Assembly: GCF_018614075.1 (NCBI RefSeq)
Contig: NZ_JAGGOZ010000098.1
Location: forward strand, 47,747 to 111,746
DNA length: 64,000 nt
Reading direction: 5' to 3'
Source: Streptomyces sp. ISL-94
GTDB lineage: Bacteria > Actinomycetota > Actinomycetes > Streptomycetales > Streptomycetaceae
This document shows positions 56,381 to 64,000 of this stretch, piece after piece (the first letter of the stretch is position 1; every line of letters begins with the position of its first letter). A model generated the notes under the pieces. That model had not been told where the DNA came from, made no database searches, and worked only from the letters and a program-made list of their open reading frames with translations. The position numbers were made by a program, and so were the translations under genes.

Positions 56381-57381
56381 CAGGAGACACGCAGGGAGGA
56401 TTCGAACACCTTGTGCTGTGTGGGCAGTTGCCCGACCGACTCCACGACGAAACCGGCCTCCTCCAGGGCGCGCCGCATGGCGGGCTCGTCCAGTCCGGTG
56501 GTGCCCTCGTCGCAGGCCACGGCCTGGAACATCGCCCGCCAGCCGTCGATGTCGTTCTCCACCAGCGGCTCCACGACGAGCAGCCGGGCGTCCGCGGGGC
56601 TGTCGGCCATGGCGGTGGCGACGGTGCGCAGGATCCGGACGCAGTTCTCGTACGTCCAGTCGTGCAGCACGTTCTTCAGCAGGTAGCGGTCGGCTCCGAC
56701 GGGGAGCTCGACGAAGAAGTCGCTCGGGGTGAAGTCGATGCGGTCGAGCACGTCGTCCTTCGCGACCCGCTCCAGGGCCGTGCGGCCCCTGGCGCAGACG
56801 CTGGCCCGGTCGGCGACGGTGCCGCGCAGGTCCGGGTGGGCGGCCAGCAGGCCGGGGAGCAGGCCGCCGCTGCCGCCGCCCACGTCGACGACCGTCTTGA
56901 CGGCACTGAAGTCGTGCAGGCCGAGCAGGCACTGGGCCACCGGCGTCGCCAGGTCGACCATGCCCTTGTCGAACAGGTCCGCCGTCTCGGGGTGGGTCTC
57001 CAGGTAGCCGTAGAGGGATTCCCCGAAGACCTCCTGGAAGCCGGACTTGCCGGTCTTCACGGTGTGCATCAGGCCGGCGAAGGCGTCGTCGTACAACTCG
57101 GCGGCGAGGATGGCGAAGTGGCGCTGGGTGAAGGGGTGGTCCGCGCGCAGCGGCGCGTAGGCCTCGGTCAGCCGGAACTTCTCCCCGTCGCGCTCCAGGA
57201 CTCCCGGCACGGTGAGCATCTGGAGGAGGCGGTGGAGGATGTCGGGGTCGGTCTCGGTGCGCTCGGCGAGTTCGGCCGAGGTCATTGATCCGCCGTCGAG
57301 GATGTCGGCTATCTCCAGGCGGGCGGCGACCGCGAGGGCCCGGGCGAACCAGCCGCTGACGGCGAGCTTGAGGATTTCCAT
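56380..57381 (-). CDS. SAM-dependent O-/N-methyltransferase (acetylserotonin-type)
   Basis: 333 residues: an N-terminal dimerisation and winged-helix part (1-100), then a class I methyltransferase domain with VVDVGGGSGGLLPGLL (SAM), LLKNVLHDWTYENC and a C-terminal LLVVEPLV strand. This is the build of actinomycete O-methyltransferases such as those acting on polyketide hydroxyls. It is the second free methyltransferase in the cluster. Aurodox differs from kirromycin by an N-methyl on the pyridone, so this gene is a candidate for that step, by context only. It is placed between kirB and kirCI. Confidence 0.85.
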   Translation of the reverse strand: MEILKLAVSGWFARALAVAARLEIADILDGGSMTSAELAERTETDPDILHRLLQMLTVPGVLERDGEKFRLTEAYAPLRADHPFTQRHFAILAAELYDDAFAGLMHTVKTGKSGFQEVFGESLYGYLETHPETADLFDKGMVDLATPVAQCLLGLHDFSAVKTVVDVGGGSGGLLPGLLAAHPDLRGTVADRASVCARGRTALERVAKDDVLDRIDFTPSDFFVELPVGADRYLLKNVLHDWTYENCVRILRTVATAMADSPADARLLVVEPLVENDIDGWRAMFQAVACDEGTTGLDEPAMRRALEEAGFVVESVGQLPTQHKVFESSLRVS

Positions 57382-57403
57382 GAGAGCGTCTCTTTCGGTT
57401 CCG

Positions 57404-60400
57404 TCAGGCGAGCCGACGCAGCCGGTCGGCCAGGGCGGCGGGGGTGGGGGTCTCGAACACGTCGGTCAGCGCGAGCCGGACACCGGTGATGTCCTTGATG
57501 CGCTGGGCGAGGGCGACGGCCAGCAGCGAGTGCCCGCCGTTGGCGAAGAAGTGCGCGCCGGCGTCGAGGTCGCTGCGGTCGAGCAGTTCGGCGAACAGGC
57601 CGACGACGGTGGCCGTCAGGTCGTCCTGCGCCCCGGCGGCGGAGTCTGCGCCGTGGCCGCCGACGGCCGGGCCGGAGTGCCGGGCCGCCTGTTCGGCGAG
57701 GGCCAGGTGGTCGACCTTGTCGCTGCCGGTACGGGGGAAGGCGTCCACGGCGATGAACCGGTGCGGGACGACCGAGCGCGGGAGGTGCCCGTGCGCGTGG
57801 TCCCACAGTTCGTCCACGGCCTCGGGACGGCCCGGGACCCTGACGAACGCAGCCAGATAGCCGTCCGCCCCGGGATCGCCGACGACCACGACGGCCGCCG
57901 CCTCGACGTCAGGGTGGGCGAGCAGGACCGCCTCGATTTCGGCGGGTTCGATCCGGTTGCCGCGCAGTTTGACCTGCCGGTCCATCCGGCCGAACAGCTC
58001 GATCCTGCCGTCGGTGCGCCAGCGGGCCACGTCGCCCGATCGGTGGAAGCGCCCGTACTCGGCGTTCTCACCGAAGCGTTCCGCGGTCAGGTCGGGCCGC
58101 TCGTGGTAGCCGGAGGCGACGCCGACGCCCGCGACGCACAGCTCTCCGCGGAGGCCGACCGGGAGCGGCCTGCCGTGCGGGCAGGCGATGAAGATCCGGG
58201 TGTTGGCGACGGGAGAGCCGACGTCGACCCTTCCGCCGTGGCCGGCCGGTACGCGGCCGGCGGTCGCCCAGATCGTGCTCTCGGTGGGGCCGTAGACGTT
58301 CCACAGTTCGGCGCCGGCGTCGAGCAGCCGGGTGGCCAGTTCGGCGGGCAGGGGTTCGCCGCCGGTCAGCAGGACACGTCCGGCCGTCACGTCCGCGGCC
58401 TCGTGGGCGACGAGCCGCCACGTCGTGGGGGTCGCCTGCAGCAGGCCGATGTCGTGGGCGGTGACGGCGGCCGCCAGCAGGGTGCCGTCCGTGCGCGCCT
58501 CGTCCGGGAGCACCACCGTGTGGCCGCCGTGGAGCAGCGGCATCATCAGTTCGAGCGAGGAGGTGTCGAAGCTGTAGGTGCTGAGCCAGCCGGTGGGGCG
58601 CGTGGAGCCGGCCACGCCGAAGCGTTCGGCGTAGTCGACGATGTGGTTGACGAGGCTGCCGTGCCGGATCGGGATGCCCTTGGGCTTGCCGGTCGAGCCG
58701 GAGGTGTGGATCACGTACGCGAGGGCGTCGGGGTCGGCCTTCACCGCCGCCTCGTCCACCGGCACCTGGGGCACCTGCTCCCAGTCGGTGGCGAGCACGG
58801 CGGCGTGGCCCTCCGGGGCGGTGATGCCGGCGCCGGCGATGACGACGCGGGCGCGCGTGTCGTCGAGCTGGTAGGTCAGGCGCTCCACGGGGTGGTTCGG
58901 GTCGAGCGGCAGGTAGGCCGCGCCCGCGAGCCAGGTGCCGAGCACCGAGGCGGCCAGGGCGGCGCCGCGCGGCAGGAGGAGCGCGACGACGTCGCCGGGG
59001 CGTACGCCGGCCTCGGCCAGCCGGGCGGCCGTGTCGACGGCGGCGGACCACAGGGCGCCGTACGTGGCCGTGCGGTCGCCCTCCCGTACGGCCACGGCCG
59101 CGGGGTCGGCGGCGGCGCGGCGGGCGAAGCCGGTGAGCACCGACGGCAGGCCGATCGCGCGGTCCGTGGCGTTGGCGGCGTCGATGACCTCGTGGTCGCG
59201 GGCCGACCAGGACGGCAGGGAGGAGATCGGGATGTCCGCCCCGGTACCCAGCGCGACCAGCAGGGCGTCGTATCGCTGGACCATCAGTTCGACGTCCGAG
59301 CGGTCCAGCACCCCGGTGTAGAACGCGGCGCGGACCGTGGCGGTCTCCTGGTTGGCCGAGACGAAGAATTCGAGGTCGAACTGGCTGAAGCCGTTCTCGA
59401 CGACGAGGAGTTCGGCCTCGGCACCGGCGAGGGTGAAGGTGCGCTGGTCCTCGGCGAAGGGGACGTAGTTGAAGACGTGCTTGAACAGCGCGTTGCGCCA
59501 GCCGGAGCCTTCGCGTTCGACCATGTCGAGCACGTCGTCGGTCGGTACGTCCTTGTGCGCCATCGCCTCCATGAACGTCCGCCGGGTCAGGGCCGTGAGG
59601 TCCCGGAAGGTGGCGTCGCGGTCGAGCAGCAGGCGCAGGACGACGAGGTTGCTGTGGTAGCCGACCGCGTCCACCGCCTCCCGGGGGCGGGTGTTGACCG
59701 GCGAGCCGATGGTGAGGTCAGGGCCGGCGCCGTGCGCCGCGAGGAGGCCCGCGTAGGCGGTGAGGAGGACGACGGACTCCGGCGCCCGCAGCTCGCGCTG
59801 GAGGCGGCGTACGACGGCGTGGGCCTCGGGTGACAGGACGTGGGTGACCTCGTCGCCCCGGAGGGTGGTGACGGGCTGGTCGCGCTGTTCGCAGAGGAGT
59901 TCCAGGCCCGAGGAACGGAAGCCGGCCATGCGCTCCTGCCAGTAGCCGCGGCTCTCGGGGGACGGTGCGGGCTCGCGCAGGGCGGGCACCTCTGCGGGGG
60001 CCGGGTGGACGCCCTCCAGTACCGCCTCGTAGAAGGTGGCGAACTCGGCGCGCAGGATGGCCGTCGACTGCACGTCCGACACGGCGTGGTGGAGGGCCAG
60101 GCACAGCACGTCGGCGTCCGGCCCGTGCAGCAGCAGGGCGCGTACGAGGGGGCTGCCGTCCGGGGTGAACGGGCGGGCCACGAAGGCCGTCAGGACGGCC
60201 GGTTCGTCCTCCGCGCTGCCGTGGTGCTCCGCCTCCTCCAGCCCGACGGCGAGGGACGGCACGACGGCCTTGGTCAGCTCGGCGCCCTCACGGTGGTAGA
60301 CCGTGCGCAGCACCTCGAAGCGCTCCGTCAGGAGTCGCAGGGCGTGCGCGGCGGCGGCGGCGTCGAGGCGGCCCCGTACGCGCAGGGCCAGCGACAGGTT

Positions 60401-60529
60401 GTTGGCGCCGCTGCCGGGGACCAGCTCGTCGAGGAGCCAGAGAGTGGTCTCCTTGCGGCTCGCCGGTACGCGCCCGGCCTCGGGACCGGAGCCGTCCTGG
60501 GCCGGGGTGGCCGTGGTTTCGGCGCTCAC
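57404..60529 (-). CDS. kirB: NRPS module KirB-like (C-A-T), last amino acid before pyridone closure
   Basis: 1,041 residues from GTG 60529, which overlaps the kirHI stop (GTGA). Condensation domain (about 25-430) has HHAVSDV, keeping both His and Asp but with Val for the usual Gly. Adenylation domain (455-960) has HTSGSTGKPKG and NVYGPTEST. The carrier (about 1000) has the classical GGHSLL. No thioesterase follows, in line with release by a Dieckmann cyclase. By eye the pocket reads D-T-L-Q-L-G-V-I-W, close to glycine codes. In kirromycin KirB adds beta-alanine, and the kirD gene here supports that, but the Asp that usually contacts an alpha-amino group is kept. Confidence 0.9.
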   Translation of the reverse strand: MSAETTATPAQDGSGPEAGRVPASRKETTLWLLDELVPGSGANNLSLALRVRGRLDAAAAAHALRLLTERFEVLRTVYHREGAELTKAVVPSLAVGLEEAEHHGSAEDEPAVLTAFVARPFTPDGSPLVRALLLHGPDADVLCLALHHAVSDVQSTAILRAEFATFYEAVLEGVHPAPAEVPALREPAPSPESRGYWQERMAGFRSSGLELLCEQRDQPVTTLRGDEVTHVLSPEAHAVVRRLQRELRAPESVVLLTAYAGLLAAHGAGPDLTIGSPVNTRPREAVDAVGYHSNLVVLRLLLDRDATFRDLTALTRRTFMEAMAHKDVPTDDVLDMVEREGSGWRNALFKHVFNYVPFAEDQRTFTLAGAEAELLVVENGFSQFDLEFFVSANQETATVRAAFYTGVLDRSDVELMVQRYDALLVALGTGADIPISSLPSWSARDHEVIDAANATDRAIGLPSVLTGFARRAAADPAAVAVREGDRTATYGALWSAAVDTAARLAEAGVRPGDVVALLLPRGAALAASVLGTWLAGAAYLPLDPNHPVERLTYQLDDTRARVVIAGAGITAPEGHAAVLATDWEQVPQVPVDEAAVKADPDALAYVIHTSGSTGKPKGIPIRHGSLVNHIVDYAERFGVAGSTRPTGWLSTYSFDTSSLELMMPLLHGGHTVVLPDEARTDGTLLAAAVTAHDIGLLQATPTTWRLVAHEAADVTAGRVLLTGGEPLPAELATRLLDAGAELWNVYGPTESTIWATAGRVPAGHGGRVDVGSPVANTRIFIACPHGRPLPVGLRGELCVAGVGVASGYHERPDLTAERFGENAEYGRFHRSGDVARWRTDGRIELFGRMDRQVKLRGNRIEPAEIEAVLLAHPDVEAAAVVVVGDPGADGYLAAFVRVPGRPEAVDELWDHAHGHLPRSVVPHRFIAVDAFPRTGSDKVDHLALAEQAARHSGPAVGGHGADSAAGAQDDLTATVVGLFAELLDRSDLDAGAHFFANGGHSLLAVALAQRIKDITGVRLALTDVFETPTPAALADRLRRLA

Positions 60530-61410
60530 GCGTGCTCTCCCGGGCCGCCTGCCAGGACTCCGGCCACGGCTTCGGCGATGGCGGGGGTGCGCAGCAGGTC
60601 CCGGTGCTCGACCTCGAAGCGCCGCTCGTCCGCGACCTCGATGGGGGCGACGCCGGGTGTGGTGCGCATCCGGTTCAGCCCGCTGGTCACACTGGCAGAG
60701 GTGACGACCGTGGCCCCCGTCCAGCCGGGGCGCGGGTCGAGACCGGCGGCGGTGGCGAGGTAGGACATGAACGAGCCGACCAGCTGAACGAGTTCGCCGG
60801 CGTAGTCCTCGTCGAGTCCGGCCCGCCGCAGCGCCGTGGTGCCGATCGGGCGGAAGGCCGCGTACAGCCCGGCGGCGAAGGTGGCCGGGGCCACGTCGGG
60901 CTGCCCGGCAAGCCGCTCGGCGGCCCCGGACAGCTCGGCTATCTCCTCGGGGGTCAGAACGGTGGTCATGTTGCCGACGACCCGGCCGAACTGGAGGTGG
61001 ACGGTGGGAACGTCGACCAGTTCGGGGTCGAACAGCACCACACGGGGGACGGTCGTCTGCCGTGCGCCGATCTTCTCGGCGAGTACGCCGGCGAAGACGG
61101 AGCCCGCGCAGTACCCGAGCACGGCGCGGACCGTGCGACCGGATGCGGCCACCTCGGAGAGCCAGGGCTCCAGGTAGCTGTCGTCCAGGGGGTCGGTCTC
61201 GGGGTCGCGGACCGGGGCGACGGTCTGCCACAGGTCGCAGTCCAGCTTCAGACCGGGCGCCAGATCGGCGAACCCACCCTCATTCCTCCCCGTCACCGGG
61301 AAATCGGCCGCGAGCACGATATCGGTGTCGGCGTCGGATCCTGCATCCGAAACGATATTCCACACGGTGGGGCTGGGCATATCAAGATCCCCCGAAAGTA
61401 AAAGTTTCAT
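60526..61410 (-). CDS. kirHI: Dieckmann cyclase, KirHI/TrdC family (pyridone ring formation)
   Basis: 294 residues, alpha/beta-hydrolase-like. It releases the beta-alanyl polyketide from KirB by carbon-carbon ring closure. A Cys-Asp-His triad can be read: Cys101 in LGYCAGS, Asp128 in VVLFDPE and His269 in FEVEHRDL; the 27-residue Cys-Asp spacing is what I recall for TrdC/NcmC-type cyclases. I chose ATG 61410; an ATG at 61494 would place a good promoter (61451-61479) inside the gene. The first codons are unusually AT-rich and codon 4 is TTA (61399-61401), so the first gene of this operon depends on bldA. KirB follows with a four-base overlap. Confidence 0.88.
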   Translation of the reverse strand: MKLLLSGDLDMPSPTVWNIVSDAGSDADTDIVLAADFPVTGRNEGGFADLAPGLKLDCDLWQTVAPVRDPETDPLDDSYLEPWLSEVAASGRTVRAVLGYCAGSVFAGVLAEKIGARQTTVPRVVLFDPELVDVPTVHLQFGRVVGNMTTVLTPEEIAELSGAAERLAGQPDVAPATFAAGLYAAFRPIGTTALRRAGLDEDYAGELVQLVGSFMSYLATAAGLDPRPGWTGATVVTSASVTSGLNRMRTTPGVAPIEVADERRFEVEHRDLLRTPAIAEAVAGVLAGGPGEHA

Positions 61411-61450
61411 CGATTTGTTTTCTCGACCATCTCCGGCCAGACCAGGCCAG

Positions 61451-61479
61451 ATCCTAGGGTCGCCAATCGACACTGTCCA
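61451..61479 (-). promoter_or_regulatory. Sigma-70-type promoter of the kirHI operon
   Basis: On the minus strand, TGGACA (61474-61479), a 17-base spacer and TAGGAT (61451-61456). This fits the vegetative Streptomyces consensus, with transcription starting about 35 bases before the kirHI ATG. No other promoter is obvious before the end of the operon at 47735. Confidence 0.65.
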
Positions 61480-61494
61480 CAAGGAATCGATCAT

Positions 61495-61946
61495 GGACGG
61501 CCCGCCATCCGGCCAGGGAAACTCCGGACCGCAAGGGAATCACGCCAAGGGATTTCGGACACGAGGGAGGGAGTTTCCGCCAACCCGCATCACCTCCCGG
61601 CCCCACTTTCAGGAAGTTTCATAGGACACACACCCACTCGCATGCGCGGGGCCCGCCTGGGAGGTCGACCGGAGCCCCCGAGGGGAACTTCCCGTATGTC
61701 CTGATGTGTCGTGTGACAGTCACCATACGAGACAGCTTCCGACCGCAAGCGCCGACTCCGGATCCTCTGACGCGGTAGGGGATCCGGCCGGGGCCCCGCA
61801 GATTGGCGGAAAAACGAGGGCCACGGCGAGCGGGTGCACCCCGCCCCCGGCCGCGAGACCGTCGTTTCGCCGGAATCAGGCGCCGAGCTCCCCGATCCAC
61901 CCGCGGCCCGCAGCAAGTCGGCCGGGGCCTCCGCCGACGCCGCCAT
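61495..61946. other. Stretch without a supported gene
   Basis: About 450 bases right of kirHI. Open frames here lack ribosome binding sites, sensible codon use or recognisable motifs. No tRNA or clear hairpin was seen. Confidence 0.5.
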
Positions 61947-62234
61947 GCGGTCCTGTTCGCGACAGATGACGGCCGGCCAGAAGACATTCGGCCATTTCGC
62001 ATCCATTGCAAGCGCCACTCGCAGAATGCTTTCGTCAAGGCACTCGGGGACACACCAACCGCATGGACGACCGGATCAACGCACGCCAAGCAGCACAGCA
62101 ACGCCTTCCGTGACCACGTCTCGCCCGACTTCGAGTACCAGGCCGTGAATCCGAAATATCCGCTCCGGACCTGGGTCGCGAGTGGACCGACCGCGTCAAC
62201 CAGGGCTTCCCGGCTCAAGAACCGCCGGAAATGA
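61947..62234 (+). other. Possible relic of an ADP-ribosyltransferase toxin (weak)
   Basis: A stretch of about 95 codons beginning VLFATDDGRPEDI, which recalls the first strand of pierisin/scabin-type toxins (Leu-Tyr-Arg-x-Asp-x-Arg-x-Pro-x-x-Ile), but with Ala where the key Arg belongs. Part of another frame (RGHTN at about 62045) would fit the next motif, suggesting a frameshift. No start, no signal peptide. The assignment is tentative. Confidence 0.2.
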
Positions 62235-62251
62235 GCCTCCACACTCCTGAC

Positions 62252-62770
62252 CGAAATCCGAGGCCGTGACCAAGGCTGCCGACGCGCGGCCGCACGCACG
62301 CGACTGCCGCGGCGGTCTACCGTGGCGCGCTCGACGTCCCCACCGCCGACCTGCCGTTCGGCGGGAACTGCAACGCCCTCACCCAGGCAGCCGGACGCAA
62401 CCGCTCCGGCATGCCGATCTGTTCAACGACATCCGCGCGTCGATCGTCCAGCTCGCGACCCAGACCTCGGCCAACGCCAACAGGCAGCACACTGCCCGCT
62501 CGCTGATGCTGCTCATCCAGATGGCGTCGGAGGCAGCCCGCTTCAAGGACCTCGAAGGAGTCTCCCGCGCCGCGGTCGGCGGACTGGGGCGTCCTGTCCG
62601 ACTTCTACTGGAACCTCCGCGGGATGGGCAACACCTCCACACCGAGGGCGCCGCTCACCCCCGGCATCGGGACCATCGAGAACGTGGACCAGGTCCGATG
62701 GTATGTACGGGTCCTCCACACCTCCAACGTAAGCCGGAACTACCCCAACCCGTCACGCGACGAACTCTGA
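62252..62770 (+). pseudogene. Truncated, frameshifted ribosome-inactivating protein (ricin A-like N-glycosidase)
   Basis: Three pieces in frames 2, 1 and 2 line up as the C-terminal two thirds of a RIP domain. Piece 1 (about 62306-62400) has LPFGGNCNALTQAAGRNRSG. Piece 2 (about 62415-62570) has ARSLMLLIQMASEAARF, the family signature with catalytic Glu and Arg. Piece 3 (62582-62770) begins DWGVLSDFYW, matching the conserved active-site Trp region, and ends in TGA. In the family these enzymes remove an adenine from 28S/23S rRNA. The N-terminal third is missing: an in-frame stop lies at 62249. With two indels the gene is probably dead, though the paired shifts could also be sequencing errors. 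Confidence 0.6.
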
Positions 62771-63527
62771 CACAACCAGGCGGAGCCCCGACGCCGTTCA
62801 GGGCGGTTGGCCACAGGCGGATGCCGACGACCACCACAATCACCGCGATCAGGCCGATGTCCCTCTTCGCGGCAGAGCTGTTCATCGCCCGTCACACTGC
62901 CCCCGACATCCGTCCGCTGCGTCTTATGCCGCTCGCGCCGCCGTCGCACAGGTGGGGCAGTGCCCCGTTCTCCGCCCCGCCGCCCGCCACACGGCCGCCG
63001 CCGGGCCCAGATTTAGTTGGGCGGGCCGAGGAACGGCCGCTGTCGGACCTGCCGCTCGGTGACGTGCGCGTGGGCGGCAAAGAGAGCCGCGCTGCAGTCG
63101 CGGCAAACGTCGACGGCCGTGCTGATGGTTCCTCGGGCCGCGGCAGCGCCCGCAGCTGATCGAGCATCAGCGTGTATGGCCGGGGCCCGAGCACCTCCAG
63201 CCGCCAGCCGCGCCGGTCGGCGGCTACCCGGCCGGCCAACCACACCGAGCCGCTCCGCCGCGCCCTGAGGTCAGTTACTCAGCTTGTCCGCCGTGGCGGC
63301 ATCACCGTCACGGCGGGAGGGCTGGCGCAGCCCGAACGGCTGCGCGGCTGGCCGACACATGGGGCCCGGCCCAGACGAGGACCCACGAGACGACCCTCCA
63401 CCGGTGACAACCTGCCAGAAGCCATGTCACGCGAGCGTCAAACGGGCATCACGAGCGTCATTTCAGCGTCAAGATATCGCCTGTAGCGCCCACAACGCAC
63501 ATCATGGGGCACCAACAAACCTGCAGG
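62771..63527. other. Stretch without a supported gene
   Basis: Short frames on both strands. A minus-strand frame from 62885 has a hydrophobic stretch (DIGLIAVIVVVVGI) that could be a membrane helix. Another near 63243-63013 reads like decayed coding sequence, but I recognise neither. No RNA gene seen. Confidence 0.4.
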
Positions 63528-63605
63528 TCAGGCGCCCTTGGCGATCGACTCAAGGACCGCGACGCACTCCACGCGGTGCGTCATCATGCGCCACAACGTA
63601 TGAAC
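63528..63605 (-). pseudogene. Decayed 3' end of a TrmA/RumA-type RNA methyltransferase gene, copy 1
   Basis: The last 25 codons read MMTHRVECVAVLES and end in TGA, matching the C-terminus of actinomycete 23S rRNA/tRNA uracil-5-methyltransferases (typically FPMTHHVECVAxLEP). The sequence upstream no longer fits the family. It lies 281 bases from copy 2, with the stop and flanking GCAGGTCAG conserved. Confidence 0.5.
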
Positions 63606-63808
63606 TTGAGGTCTTCCTCTCGCTACGAAGCTCCGACCCGCGGTCCGGCAGCTGCCGTGGTCGGTGCTACAGGCGGACGGGGTCGTGCGTCAAATCGACA
63701 TCCCTGCCCGGCGTCTGGCGGCTCTCAAACCCGTCCCCGTGCCCTCGCGGCTCGCGCGGCCGCACACCGTGGTCGGGGCACATAATGCACATGGCTCTAA
63801 CCTGCAGG

Positions 63809-63892
63809 TCAGAGGCCCTTTCCAATGGGCTCGAGGATCGCGACGCACTCGACATGGTGGGTCATCGGGAACAGATCCAGCCAAAACATGTG
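63809..63892 (-). pseudogene. Decayed 3' end of a TrmA/RumA-type RNA methyltransferase gene, copy 2
   Basis: 27 codons containing LDLFPMTHHVECVAILEP then TGA, a very good match to the C-terminal signature of this family (the M-T-H-H-V-E-C-V block). The remainder of the gene is absent toward the right edge: codons above 63892 do not continue the family sequence. Confidence 0.55.
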
Positions 63893-64000
63893 GAAGAAAA
63901 GCGCAGGTCAGAGCCTTGCTGACCCAACTTCGCGGCGTGAGTGATGTGCTTTATGGGTGCTGCGTGCAGAATCGTGACGCTGACCTGCAATGCCGGTGAG

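Noticed and set aside
54773..59833. Plus-strand open frames opposite kirCI and kirB
   Set aside because: Antisense shadows of clearly conserved genes.
61411..61494. Extended N-terminus of the Dieckmann cyclase from ATG 61494
   Set aside because: A good -35/-10 promoter lies inside this stretch and cyclase homology begins at 61410.
61619..62299. Minus-strand frame of 226 codons
   Set aside because: No motif, no ribosome binding site, and it lies antisense to the suspected toxin relics.

Overview
The window is very GC-rich, with the codon bias, GTG starts and stop-start overlaps of an actinomycete, almost certainly a Streptomyces. Most of it is one trans-acyltransferase (trans-AT) polyketide/nonribosomal peptide cluster. 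Its gene content and module order match the kirromycin/aurodox (elfamycin) family, whose products bind elongation factor Tu. Symbols such as kirAI are given by analogy with the kirromycin cluster and were assigned by reading motifs, not by a database search.

Positions 1-40191, minus strand: the assembly line, read from right to left. KirAI has a LnmK-like loading domain, ACP, KS-KR-ACP and a terminal KS. KirAII has DH-ACP-KR, KS-KR-MT-ACP, KS-KR-ACP and KS-ACP. KirAIII has C-A-T-KS with a glycine-like A domain. KirAIV has DH-KR-ACP, KS-DH-KR-MT-ACP, KS-ACP, KS-KR-ACP and KS, and runs off the left edge. No module carries a cis AT. The order fits the known kirromycin half: a pentadienyl start, a gem-dimethyl hydroxylated pyran, an ethyl branch, glycine, then a diene with a methyl group. 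The genes overlap or nearly touch.

Positions 40192-47679, plus strand: a 328-base divergent control region with two near-identical palindromic elements. It is followed by a phosphopantetheinyl transferase (kirP), a HipA-like/DUF3037 pair, a crotonyl-CoA carboxylase/reductase carrying a one-base frameshift (kirN, ethylmalonyl-CoA supply), a TetR regulator with twin operator-like repeats, an MFS exporter, and two small accessory genes (DUF6204-like, DUF2087-like).

Positions 47735-61410, minus strand: one compact operon with a recognisable promoter. In transcription order it holds a Dieckmann cyclase (kirHI), C-A-T NRPS (kirB), methyltransferase, AT-AT-ER (kirCI), two P450s, aspartate decarboxylase (kirD, beta-alanine), a second methyltransferase (kirM) and a discrete AT (kirCII). 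These supply extender units and beta-alanine, load the ACPs, add the last amino acid, close the pyridone and tailor the product.

Positions 61495-64000 hold no intact gene I can support. They contain relics: a frameshifted ribosome-inactivating protein, a doubtful toxin-like fragment, and two decayed copies of the 3' end of a TrmA/RumA-type RNA methyltransferase gene, like an old integration scar.

TTA codons, read only by the bldA tRNA in Streptomyces, lie near the starts of kirAI and kirHI and within the exporter. Both operons and export may therefore share one developmental control.
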